The translations under genes were made by a program, and so were the position numbers. Positions 9,103 through 17,554 of a stretch of 64,000 bases of DNA are shown here, piece by piece. The stretch comes from Pseudomonadota bacterium (lineage in GTDB: Bacteria > Desulfobacterota > Desulfobulbia > Desulfobulbales > SURF-16). The notes beneath the pieces were generated by a model, which was not told the origin of the DNA, did not search any database, and saw nothing but the letters and a program-made list of their open reading frames with translations. Positions within the stretch are counted from its first letter, which is position 1, and each line of letters begins with the position of its first letter. The stretch is taken from contig JAHJKA010000022.1 of assembly GCA_018822545.1 (NCBI GenBank), forward strand, positions 62,001-126,000, given 5' to 3'.

Positions 9103-10206
9103 ATGTCAGACAGAGACGTGACCATTTCCAGACTCGGAATCAACCGCCGTGACTTCATGAAATACTGCACGGCGACCGCAACGGCCATGGGGCTCTCCAC
9201 CTCCGTTGCTCCCCGCATTGCCGCTGCCATCACCTCGCCAAACAGACCGCCGGTGATCTGGCTTCATGGCCAGGAATGCACAGGGTGCACCGAGTCCCTG
9301 CTGCGCCCCTCTCATCCCACCCTTGATCATCTTATTCTTGATCTCATTTCCCTGGATTACCATGAGACCTTGTCGGCCGGGGCCGGGCATCAGGCCGAGC
9401 ATTTTCTCCAGGAATCGGTCAAGGCCAATAAGGGTAAATTCATCCTTGTCATCGAAGGTGCGGTGCCGGTCAAAGATGGCGGCATATACTGTCAGGTGGG
9501 AGGCAAACCATTCTTAGACACCGTCAAGGAGCTTGGCCCCCAAGCAGCGGCAGTCATTGCCATCGGCTCCTGCGCCTCCTGGGGCGGCATCCAGTCCGCG
9601 CCACCAAACCCAACCGGCGCAACCGGCGTACCCGCGGTGCTGAAAGATATCCCGGTGGTCACCATTCCCGGCTGCCCGCCCCATCCGCAAAATTTCCTGT
9701 CCACCGTCATCCATTTCCTGACCTTCAAAAAACTGCCTGCCTTGGATGACAAAGGTCGTCCCCTCTTTGCCTATGGTCGCCTCATTCATGAAAATTGTGA
9801 ACGACGCCCCCATTTCGATGCCGGTCGTTTCGCCACCAGCTTTGGCAGTGAAGGGCATCGCCTGGGTTACTGCCTCTTTAAACTCGGCTGCAAAGGCCCT
9901 ATCACCCACGCCAACTGCCCGAGCATCCTCTTTTGCGAGGTAGGCTCCGGGGCCTGGCCCGTAGGTACAGGCCACCCCTGTTTTGGTTGCGTTGAAGAGG
10001 ATGTCGCCTTCAAGGTGCCCCTCTTCACGCAGGCGTATATCAATAATCCCACCCCAGCCGCCGGGCAACCGTCGGTGGTGCAGGAAAGAGAAAGTGGTGT
10101 AACCACAGGTGGGGCAGCCCTGGCCGGCGCCGCCGTCGGCATTGCCGTGGGCGCCTCCATGATGGCCGGCAAAAAGGCGGCCGACAGACAGGACGACGAG
10201 GAATAG
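9103..10206 (+). CDS. hybO: [NiFe] hydrogenase small subunit, Hyb type
   Basis: This is the electron-transferring Fe-S subunit of a periplasmic uptake hydrogenase. A Tat signal carries NRRDFMK (Arg-Arg at 15-16) followed by a short Ala-rich hydrophobic stretch. Cluster ligands are visible: CTGC near 59-62, GSCASWGG, PGCPPHPQN, the YCLFKLGCKGP region and HPCFGCVEEDV. A C-terminal Ala/Gly-rich hydrophobic segment (ALAGAAVGIAVGASMMAG) would anchor it in the inner membrane. The ATG at 9103 is chosen over 9091 because GAGGGAG lies just upstream and the Tat motif is then near the N-terminus. It is the first gene of hybOABCD-hypCDE. The large subunit must be co-exported with it through Tat. Confidence 0.95.
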   Translation: MSDRDVTISRLGINRRDFMKYCTATATAMGLSTSVAPRIAAAITSPNRPPVIWLHGQECTGCTESLLRPSHPTLDHLILDLISLDYHETLSAGAGHQAEHFLQESVKANKGKFILVIEGAVPVKDGGIYCQVGGKPFLDTVKELGPQAAAVIAIGSCASWGGIQSAPPNPTGATGVPAVLKDIPVVTIPGCPPHPQNFLSTVIHFLTFKKLPALDDKGRPLFAYGRLIHENCERRPHFDAGRFATSFGSEGHRLGYCLFKLGCKGPITHANCPSILFCEVGSGAWPVGTGHPCFGCVEEDVAFKVPLFTQAYINNPTPAAGQPSVVQERESGVTTGGAALAGAAVGIAVGASMMAGKKAADRQDDEE

Positions 10207-10209
10207 GCC

Positions 10210-11169
10210 ATGGCAATCACCAGAAGAAATCTCTTAAAGGCCTCGGCCTGCGGAGGGGCATTACTGGCCTGCGGTAGTTCGGCCCAGGCGGCCCGGAAGG
10301 TGGAATTGGCACCGGGTGCTCTGGGCATCCTCTACGACTCCACTCTTTGCATAGGTTGCCAGGCCTGCATGGTTGGCTGCAAACAGGCCAACAACATGGA
10401 GCCTGATCCAACCGACAACAACCCCACCTGGGACAACCCCCGCGACCTCTCCTCCCGCACCCTGACCGTTATCCAGAAATATGAAGAGGGCACCGGTCGC
10501 CAGCGCAACCAGGAGAAGGACGGTTTCGCCTTTATCAAGCTGCAATGCATGCATTGCGCCGATCCGGCCTGTGTCTCGGCCTGTCCGGTCTCAGCCATGA
10601 CCAAGGACAAGACAACCGGCATTGTCTCTTATAATAAAAAGGCCTGTATCGGCTGCCGCTACTGTCAGGTTGCCTGCCCCTACAATATCCCTAAATTCCA
10701 ATGGGACAAGCCGCTGCCCCAGATTGTCAAATGCCAGCTCTGCGGGCATCTTATTGAAAAAGGTGGCATCTCCGCCTGCTGTGCATTCTGCCCCACGGGT
10801 GCCTCCCTCTTTGGTCCGGTGGAACTGCTTAAGCAGGAGGCCCACAGACGCCTGTTGTATACCCCAGGGGAAAGCTACGAGTTCCCCATCCACGATATTC
10901 GGACCGGCAGGACCGTCTCCCACCAGGCGGCCCAGTATAAAAATCACCTCTTTGGGGAAAAAGAGCTGAACGGCAGCCAGGTCATGATGCTTGCCGCTGT
11001 TGATTTCCAGAAGCTTGGCATGCCGGAACTGCCGGACGAGTCCTACGCCAGCATGACGGAAAATATCCAGCACACCCTGTACAAGGGGATGTTCCTGCCC
11101 ATTGCCCTGCTTGGCGGCCTTGTCTATTTCGTTAAGAAAAATGCGGAGAAACACCACAATGACGAGTGA
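10210..11169 (+). CDS. hybA: Hydrogenase 4Fe-4S ferredoxin subunit HybA
   Basis: The 319-residue protein has a Tat-like leader (TRRNLLKASACGGALLACG). Four Cys clusters follow: CIGCQACMVGCKQ, CMHCADPACVSACP, CIGCRYCQVACPYN and CQLCGHLIEKGG with CCAFCPTGA. A C-terminal membrane helix (MFLPIALLGGLVYFV) completes it. HybA relays electrons from the small subunit to the HybB membrane protein. It starts 3 bp after hybO and overlaps hybB by 11 bp. Confidence 0.95.
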   Translation: MAITRRNLLKASACGGALLACGSSAQAARKVELAPGALGILYDSTLCIGCQACMVGCKQANNMEPDPTDNNPTWDNPRDLSSRTLTVIQKYEEGTGRQRNQEKDGFAFIKLQCMHCADPACVSACPVSAMTKDKTTGIVSYNKKACIGCRYCQVACPYNIPKFQWDKPLPQIVKCQLCGHLIEKGGISACCAFCPTGASLFGPVELLKQEAHRRLLYTPGESYEFPIHDIRTGRTVSHQAAQYKNHLFGEKELNGSQVMMLAAVDFQKLGMPELPDESYASMTENIQHTLYKGMFLPIALLGGLVYFVKKNAEKHHNDE

Positions 11170-12310
11170 GAACGCAAAGCCTCTGGGCTCAAAAATCTTA
11201 AGCTGGCAATTTCTGGTTCTCCTGGGCATCTTTTGTCTCAGCACCTTTTTTATCGCCAAACGTTTTATGCTGGGTTTGGGCGCAGTAACAAACATGAATG
11301 ACGGCTATCCTTTCGGGATCTGGATTGCCATTGATGTGGTGGTGGGTACTGCCTTTGCCTGCGGCGGCTATACCATGGCCCTTCTGGTCTATGTGGCGAA
11401 CCGGGGCAAATATCACCCTTTGGTACGACCGGCCTTAATGGCCTCGGTGTTCGGCTACACCCTGGCCGGCGTCTCGGTATTCATTGACATTGGCCGCTAC
11501 TGGCAGATGTACAATATGTTTCTCCCCAAATTTGCCAACCCCAACTCAGTCATGCTTGAGGTCGGTCTCTGCATTGCCACCTATACCTTGGTACTGTGGA
11601 TCGAATTTTCTCCGGTTTTTCTTGAAAAATTCGGGGCAAAGAAGGCGGAGGCGACCTTACACAAGGTTCTGTTTTTCTTTATCGCCTTAGGCGTTCTCCT
11701 GCCCACCATGCACCAGTCCTCCTTAGGGACCCTCATGGTCATTGCCGGTTACAAGCTCTCACCCCTCTGGCATACCGAGCTGCTCCCCCTGCTCTTCCTG
11801 CTCTCCGCCATTTCCATGGGGTACGGGGTCGTCATTTTTGAAGGCACCATTGCCCACAGTGAGTTCAACACCCCCAAAGAGACCCGCATCCTGAGCCAGG
11901 TTGCCTATGTCATGGATATTTCCCTGGCCATCTTCCTGGTCATCCGTTTCGGCGACCTCCTCCAACGGGGTGCTCTATCCCTGGCCTTTAAGGGTGATCT
12001 GGTCAGTAATATGTTCCTCCTGGAAAACGCCCTGCTCATTGCAGCAGCGATCCTCCTCTTTTCTACAAAACTACGGGTCACCGCCTATGGTCAGTATATC
12101 GGCGCGGTGCTCCTTTTGACCGGCTCCGCCCTTTTTCGCTACAACACCTATATAATTGGTTTTGACCCTGGTACCGGCCACCATTATTTCCCAGCTGTAG
12201 GTGAGATCATGATTACCCTGGGTATTATTTCCCTGGAACTCATGGCCTATCTGATATTCATCAAAACCCTGCCGGTTCTGCCTTCGCGAAGCAAAGTGAC
12301 GGCAGGCTGA
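11159..12310 (+). CDS. hybB: Hydrogenase membrane subunit HybB (NrfD family)
   Basis: The 383-residue polytopic membrane protein has roughly nine or ten hydrophobic helices of the NrfD/PsrC type. It would pass electrons from HybA to menaquinone. The ATG at 11159 (MTSENAKPLG) is used because it lies inside the hybA terminus (11-bp overlap) and begins just before the first helix. The pattern GLGAVTNMNDGYPFGIW near the first helices and YNTYIIGFDPGTGHHYFP near the end are typical of HybB. Confidence 0.93.
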   Translation: MTSENAKPLGSKILSWQFLVLLGIFCLSTFFIAKRFMLGLGAVTNMNDGYPFGIWIAIDVVVGTAFACGGYTMALLVYVANRGKYHPLVRPALMASVFGYTLAGVSVFIDIGRYWQMYNMFLPKFANPNSVMLEVGLCIATYTLVLWIEFSPVFLEKFGAKKAEATLHKVLFFFIALGVLLPTMHQSSLGTLMVIAGYKLSPLWHTELLPLLFLLSAISMGYGVVIFEGTIAHSEFNTPKETRILSQVAYVMDISLAIFLVIRFGDLLQRGALSLAFKGDLVSNMFLLENALLIAAAILLFSTKLRVTAYGQYIGAVLLLTGSALFRYNTYIIGFDPGTGHHYFPAVGEIMITLGIISLELMAYLIFIKTLPVLPSRSKVTAG

Positions 12311-12378
12311 TTTTAAAAAAAAGATGCCTAAGCATTATTAAACGCCTACTCGGCATGCAGCCCTAAGGAGTATTTTCC

Positions 12379-14082
12379 ATGGCTAAACGAATCGTCGTTG
12401 ACCCCATCACCAGAATTGAAGGCCATTTACGCATTGAGTGTGAAATCGACAAGGGCCATGTCAGCAAGGCCTGGTCTTCCGGCACCATGTGGCGTGGTAT
12501 CGAGCTCATCCTTAAGGACAAAGACCCTCGGGAAGCCTGGATCTTCACCCAGCGTATCTGCGGGGTGTGTACCACCGTGCATGCCATCGCCTCGGTGCGG
12601 GCTGTGGAAAACGCCTTGAAACTCGAGATACCGATGAATGCCCAGCATATCCGCAATATCATTATTGCCGCGCACAGCATCTTCGATCATATCGTTCATT
12701 TCTATCATCTCTCCGCCCTGGACTGGGTGGACATTGTTTCAGCAACTAAGGCCAACCCCAAGGCCGCAGCCGATCTGGCCGCCAAACTCTCACCCTGGCC
12801 GAATAACTCGGCCCAGGAACTCAAGGCAGTCCAGGATCGCCTGAAGAAATTTGTAGCCAGTGGCCAGCTCGGCGTCTTTGCCAGCGGCTACTGGGGGCAT
12901 CCGGCCATGAAGCTGAGCCCCGAGGTGAACCTGCTGGCCACCAGCCATTATTTTCAGGCCCTGGACTATCAGCGTAAAATAAACAAGGTAGTCGCTATCC
13001 TGGGCAGCAAAACCCCTCATATCCAGAATCTGGCCGTGGGCGGCGTGGCTAATCCCATCAACCCGGACAGCCAGTCCACCCTCACGGTGGAGCGGCTCTA
13101 CTTCATCAAGACCCTTATTGATGAAATCGGCGACTTCATTAACCACGTCTACCAAGTTGATGTGGCCGCTGTGGGCGCCTTTTATGCCGAGTGGACAGGT
13201 TATGGCGCCGGGGTAACCAACTACCTGTCAGCACCGGAATTCCCCCAGGACACCAAAGGCGACTCCTTTGCTCTGCCCGGTGGCTACATCCCCAACAAGG
13301 ACATCGCAGCCTTCAAACCCATCACCTCCTTCAACGATCCCTTTTTCATCAAAAACGTCAAAGAAAGCGTCAAACACTCCTACTACAAGGGCGATGACAA
13401 CCTCCACCCCTGGCAGGGTGAGACGGATCCGAACTTCACCGGCTTTGAGGATGACGGTAAATACTCCTGGGTCAAGGCCCCCACCTTCCTTGATAAACCG
13501 GCCCAGGTCGGCCCCCTGGCCAATGTTCTGGCCATGTATGCCGCAGGCCATGAACCCACGATCAGACACGCTAATAACCTCCTGGCCCAAGCCGGGTCTC
13601 TGGCCGGCACCAAGCTTGGCCTTGGCACCCTCCATTCCACCATTGGCCGTCATGCCGCCCGTGCCGTGCGCACCGGTGTCCTCCATGAAGTCATTAATAC
13701 TGAGTGGGCTGCCCTGATGGCCAATATCGGCAAGGGCGATTACACCACCTTTAACGAACCGGTTTTCCCAAAAGGGGAGATTCAGGGTGTCGGCTTCCAC
13801 GAAGCCCCCAGAGGTATCCTTTCCCACTGGGTTGTCATTGAAAACGCCAAGATCAAAAATTACCAATGCGTAGTGCCCTCAACCTGGAATGCCGGTCCCC
13901 GCAACGACAAGGACGAAATGGGCCCCTATGAGGCATCGCTTATGGGTAATCCGGTGGCTGATCCGGAAAACCCCTTGGAGGTTTTGCGCACCATCCATTC
14001 CTTTGACCCGTGTCTGGCCTGCGCCATTCATCTTTTCGACCCTGAACGTCGGGAGCTTATCAAGGTTCACACCCATGTCTGA
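12379..14082 (+). CDS. hybC: [NiFe] hydrogenase large subunit
   Basis: The 567-residue catalytic subunit has the N-terminal VDPITRIEGHLRIE, the L1 motif RICGVCTTVHAIASV and the L2 motif DPCLACAIH. All four Cys that bind the Ni-Fe(CN)2CO centre are present. After L2 comes a 14-residue tail (LFDPERRELIKVHT...) that the HybD protease should remove after His. SD AAGGAG lies upstream of the ATG. It overlaps hybD by 8 bp. Confidence 0.97.
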   Translation: MAKRIVVDPITRIEGHLRIECEIDKGHVSKAWSSGTMWRGIELILKDKDPREAWIFTQRICGVCTTVHAIASVRAVENALKLEIPMNAQHIRNIIIAAHSIFDHIVHFYHLSALDWVDIVSATKANPKAAADLAAKLSPWPNNSAQELKAVQDRLKKFVASGQLGVFASGYWGHPAMKLSPEVNLLATSHYFQALDYQRKINKVVAILGSKTPHIQNLAVGGVANPINPDSQSTLTVERLYFIKTLIDEIGDFINHVYQVDVAAVGAFYAEWTGYGAGVTNYLSAPEFPQDTKGDSFALPGGYIPNKDIAAFKPITSFNDPFFIKNVKESVKHSYYKGDDNLHPWQGETDPNFTGFEDDGKYSWVKAPTFLDKPAQVGPLANVLAMYAAGHEPTIRHANNLLAQAGSLAGTKLGLGTLHSTIGRHAARAVRTGVLHEVINTEWAALMANIGKGDYTTFNEPVFPKGEIQGVGFHEAPRGILSHWVVIENAKIKNYQCVVPSTWNAGPRNDKDEMGPYEASLMGNPVADPENPLEVLRTIHSFDPCLACAIHLFDPERRELIKVHTHV

Positions 14083-14578
14083 ACCGAGCATCCTCGTTCT
14101 TGGTGTCGGCAATATCCTCCTCGGTGACGAGGGGGCCGGGGTACGGGCTGTTGAGCTTCTGCAGGAACGTTACCGCTTCTCTCATGAAGTTGAATTTATT
14201 GACGGCGGCACAGCAGGTTTGGAACTCCTCGGCTTTCTGGATGACAAAAAGCATCTCATCATTATTGATGCCATCATCGGCAAGGAGCCGGCGGGAACCG
14301 TCAAGAGAATGATCCTTGACGACCCGCCCGCTTTTTTCCAGAATCGGATCTCCCCCCACCAGCTTGGTCTCTCCGAGATGCTGTCCTGCGCGGCCATGAC
14401 CGACAGTCTTCCCGCCCATATCAGTCTGTACGGCATCATCCCCGAGTCCCTGGAAACAGGCCTGGCGCTTTCAAAAACAGTGGCTGCCGCGGTTGAAGAT
14501 ATCAGCCGGCAGGTTATTGCCGACCTAAAGGCCTTTGGAGTTGAAATCACAAGAAACATGGAGTCCGTTCCTGCCTGA
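14075..14578 (+). CDS. hybD: Hydrogenase maturation endopeptidase HybD
   Basis: The 167-residue protein has ILVLGVGNILLGDEGAGVRAVE at the N-terminus, with the nickel-sensing Glu/Asp of the M52 peptidase family, and a conserved His in ISPHQLGLSE. It removes the C-terminal tail of HybC after nickel insertion. The ATG at 14075 lies within the last codons of hybC. Confidence 0.93.
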   Translation: MSEPSILVLGVGNILLGDEGAGVRAVELLQERYRFSHEVEFIDGGTAGLELLGFLDDKKHLIIIDAIIGKEPAGTVKRMILDDPPAFFQNRISPHQLGLSEMLSCAAMTDSLPAHISLYGIIPESLETGLALSKTVAAAVEDISRQVIADLKAFGVEITRNMESVPA

Positions 14579-14679
14579 ACAGTTTAGATCGCCTTGAATA
14601 ATTGTCTTTCCCTGCCATTCCAGGTAATCTGGTTTTATGTGGAGTATCCCCCCTGCAATTCAACTCTTCCCTCACCCCT

Positions 14680-14919
14680 ATGTGCCTGGCTGTTCCCGGA
14701 AAATTGATCGAAATATTTGAAGAGGCCAGCCTGAAGATGGGCCGCCTCGACTATGGCGGCACCATCAACAAGGCGTGTCTTGAGTATGTGCCCGAGGCTA
14801 AAGTTGGCCAATATGCCTTGGTCCATGCCGGCTTTGCCATCTCGGTGCTTGACGAAGAAGAGGCCCAAAAATCTCTGGCTGCCTGGCAGGAACTGCGGGA
14901 GAAGATGGGGGCTCTGTGA
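14680..14919 (+). CDS. hypC: Hydrogenase assembly chaperone HypC
   Basis: The 79-residue protein has the invariant N-terminus MCLAVPGKLIEI; Cys2 binds the Fe(CN)2CO precursor. The start is fixed by that motif, not by the longer upstream frame. It carries Fe between HypD and the large-subunit precursor. Its TGA overlaps the GTG start of hypD (GTGA). Confidence 0.95.
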   Translation: MCLAVPGKLIEIFEEASLKMGRLDYGGTINKACLEYVPEAKVGQYALVHAGFAISVLDEEEAQKSLAAWQELREKMGAL

Positions 14920-16004
14920 AATATCTTTCGGAATTTCGTGATCCATCCCTGGCCAAGGCCCTGCTCGCCGAAATCCACACCACGGTCACCAGACCCTGGA
15001 CCCTGATGGAGGTCTGCGGCGGCCAGACCCATGCCATTGTCAGAAGCGGCATTGACCAGCTCCTGCCCTCCTCTCTCCACCTAGTCCACGGCCCCGGCTG
15101 TCCGGTGTGCGTCACCCCTATTTCCTTCATTGATAAGGCCATCAATCTCGCGGCTCGACCAGAGATTATCCTCACCACCTTTGGCGACATGATGCGGGTG
15201 CCGGGCAGCATCGGCAACCTCCTTGAGGCCAAGAGCCGTGGCAACGATGTCCGCATGGTCTATTCGGTGCTTGAGGCCATCAGCCTGGCCCAGGAAAATC
15301 CACACAGCCAGATCGTCTTTTTCGGAGTGGGTTTTGAGACCACAGCGCCGGGCAATGCCATGGCCATCCTCCAGGCCCAGCGCCTGGGTTTAGACAACTT
15401 CAGCATCCTTGCCTGCCACGTTCTGGTGCCGCCGGCCCTGCGCGCCCTGCTGGACAATAAAGAGAACAAAGTTGACGGCTATCTTGCCGCCGGTAATGTC
15501 TGCACCATAATGGGGCTTGAGGAGTATCAGGAAATTGTAGATGACTATAAGGTGCCCATTGTCGCCACCGGTCTTGAGCCCGTCGATATCCTGGCTGGCA
15601 TTCTTGACGCCGTTAGACAGCTTGAAAAAGGCGAATACCGCCTGGAAAACGAATACAAGCGCTCCGTAACCCCAACCGGCAATCTCCACGCCCGCAAGAT
15701 TATTGACCAGATATTCAGGCGCTGCGATCGCAACTGGCGCGGCATCGGCGTTCTTTCCCAAAGCGGCCTTGCCATTCGCGATCAGTTCGCCGCCTTTGAT
15801 GCTGAGCACAAATTCCAGCCCCAGGCCGCTGAAGAAACCGATAACGGCTGTATGGCCGGCCAGGTTCTTCAGGGTCTCCTTAAGCCACCGAGTTGCCCTT
15901 TCTTCGGCAATCGCTGCAAACCAGAACACCCCCTTGGCGCCACCATGGTTTCCGGGGAGGGGGCCTGTGCCGCCTATTACAAGTATCACAGACTGACTAC
16001 ATAA
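14916..16004 (+). CDS. hypD: Hydrogenase maturation factor HypD
   Basis: The 362-residue protein starts at GTG within the hypC stop. Signature segments are MEVCGGQTHAIVRSGI, HGPGCPVCVTP, FGVGFETTAPGNA and the C-terminal 4Fe-4S Cys group near CPFFGNRCKPEHPLGACM-like positions. HypD with HypC and HypE assembles the Fe(CN)2CO unit. Confidence 0.95.
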   Translation: MKYLSEFRDPSLAKALLAEIHTTVTRPWTLMEVCGGQTHAIVRSGIDQLLPSSLHLVHGPGCPVCVTPISFIDKAINLAARPEIILTTFGDMMRVPGSIGNLLEAKSRGNDVRMVYSVLEAISLAQENPHSQIVFFGVGFETTAPGNAMAILQAQRLGLDNFSILACHVLVPPALRALLDNKENKVDGYLAAGNVCTIMGLEEYQEIVDDYKVPIVATGLEPVDILAGILDAVRQLEKGEYRLENEYKRSVTPTGNLHARKIIDQIFRRCDRNWRGIGVLSQSGLAIRDQFAAFDAEHKFQPQAAEETDNGCMAGQVLQGLLKPPSCPFFGNRCKPEHPLGATMVSGEGACAAYYKYHRLTT

Positions 16005-16013
16005 GGATGCAGA

Positions 16014-17063
16014 ATGAAGGATGAAATGAACCGGGGCTACCCCAATCCCATAGCAAAACAGGACGTTGTTACTCTGGCCCACGGCAACGGTGGCAAATTC
16101 TCCGCCGAACTTATTGAGCGCTTCATGCTGCCTCGTTTTGCCAATGAACATCTTAACCGTCTGGAAGATCAGGCCACCCTGGCCATAAGCAGTGGACGCA
16201 TCGCCTTTTCCACTGACTCCTATGTGGTGTCACCCATCTTTTTTCCTGGCGGCGATATTGGTGATCTTGCCGTCAACGGCACGGTAAACGATGTTGCCAT
16301 GTCCGGGGCCAGGCCCCTGTATCTCAGCCTGGCCCTGATTATTGAAGAGGGCCTGCCCTTTGTTGATCTCGAACGCATCCTCGACTCCATCCAAAAGGCG
16401 GCTCGGCTTGCCGGGGTCGCCATTGTCACCGGCGACACCAAGGTGGTTGAACGGGGAAGCTGTGATAAAATTTTCATCAATACCAGCGGCATTGGCATCC
16501 TCGCTGACAATATCCGTTTGGGGGCCGACCGAATCCAGGCCGGTGACAAAATCATCATCTCCGGCACCCTGGCAGATCACGGCATGACCATCCTCACCAC
16601 CCGCAACAAACTCTCCTTTGAAAATTCATTGCAGAGTGACACCGCCCCCCTGGCCGATCTGGTTCAGACCATGCTGAGCGCCGCCCCCAATATTCACGCC
16701 CTGCGCGACCCCACCCGCGGCGGGGTGGCGATGACCTTAAATGAATTTGCCCAGCAGACCGGGCTTGGCTTTGCCCTTGAGGAAGCGGCCCTACCCATCA
16801 ACGATTCAGTCCGGGGCGCCTGTGAAATTCTCGGGATTGACCCTCTCTATGTGGCCAATGAGGGCAAGTTGATTGCCGTGGTGCGCGCTCAGGAGGCTGA
16901 CAGCCTGCTTACGGCAATGCGTAACCATCCGCTGGGACAACAGGCGGCAATCATCGGCGAAGTAAACGCCGAAACCTCAAAACTGGTCACCCTCACCACC
17001 CTCCTTGGAGCAACCAGGGTTGTCGATATTCCAGTGGCCGAACAACTGCCGAGAATCTGCTAA
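16014..17063 (+). CDS. hypE: Hydrogenase maturation factor HypE
   Basis: The 349-residue protein of the PurM-like fold has VTLAHGNGGKFS at the N-terminus, the ATP loop VNGTVNDVAMSGA and GDTKVVERG. It ends exactly in PRIC, the C-terminal Cys that becomes thiocyanate during cyanide synthesis. SD AAGGA is 8 bp before the ATG. hypA, hypB and hypF are not in the window and must be elsewhere. Confidence 0.97.
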   Translation: MKDEMNRGYPNPIAKQDVVTLAHGNGGKFSAELIERFMLPRFANEHLNRLEDQATLAISSGRIAFSTDSYVVSPIFFPGGDIGDLAVNGTVNDVAMSGARPLYLSLALIIEEGLPFVDLERILDSIQKAARLAGVAIVTGDTKVVERGSCDKIFINTSGIGILADNIRLGADRIQAGDKIIISGTLADHGMTILTTRNKLSFENSLQSDTAPLADLVQTMLSAAPNIHALRDPTRGGVAMTLNEFAQQTGLGFALEEAALPINDSVRGACEILGIDPLYVANEGKLIAVVRAQEADSLLTAMRNHPLGQQAAIIGEVNAETSKLVTLTTLLGATRVVDIPVAEQLPRIC

Positions 17064-17070
17064 AAAACAG

Positions 17071-17436
17071 CTAGCGCAGGCTGGCAAGGGAAGTCACAAC
17101 AACATCCAGGGCGCGAGCCAGCTCGCCGATCAATGTTTTTATCTCCTCGACCCCTCTTTGCTCTTCAATAGCCATCTCCACAGCCTGGCAAGCCTCCTCC
17201 AAAGGCATCGCGCCAATGGTTGCCGCCGTCCCCTTCAAGGTATGAACCAACGCACTGAGACCCTGCAGGTCTCCTTGAGATGCTAGCACATACATCTCTT
17301 GAGCTTTTGCCCTGTTTTTCTCAGAAAACTTGAGGAGAATCTTCTTGAAGATTTCCTCTGGAATCCCAGTCTGCTCCAAGGTTAAAGCAAAATTTATCCC
17401 GGGCAATTCAACCGGCAACAATTTTTTATTTGTCAT
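17071..17436 (-). CDS. Hpt (histidine phosphotransfer) domain protein
   Basis: The 121-residue protein is a single four-helix Hpt module. The phosphoacceptor His lies in LVHTLKGTAATIGA. It would shuttle phosphate between hybrid kinases and response regulators in the cytoplasm; no partner kinase is adjacent. The start MTNKKLLPVELPG at 17436 fits the domain edge; a longer frame begins at 17505 and has no added recognisable domain. It is convergent with hypE (7-bp gap). Confidence 0.8.
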   Translation of the reverse strand: MTNKKLLPVELPGINFALTLEQTGIPEEIFKKILLKFSEKNRAKAQEMYVLASQGDLQGLSALVHTLKGTAATIGAMPLEEACQAVEMAIEEQRGVEEIKTLIGELARALDVVVTSLASLR

Positions 17437-17554
17437 TGGCACCCCATACCTCTGCTTAGACCTCTTCGTGCTGCTTTCAGGGTAAATAAAAAACCAAATC
17501 GCCACCTGACCGTGGCTGAATTATAAAAATAACACATGTCATTATTCCTTAAAA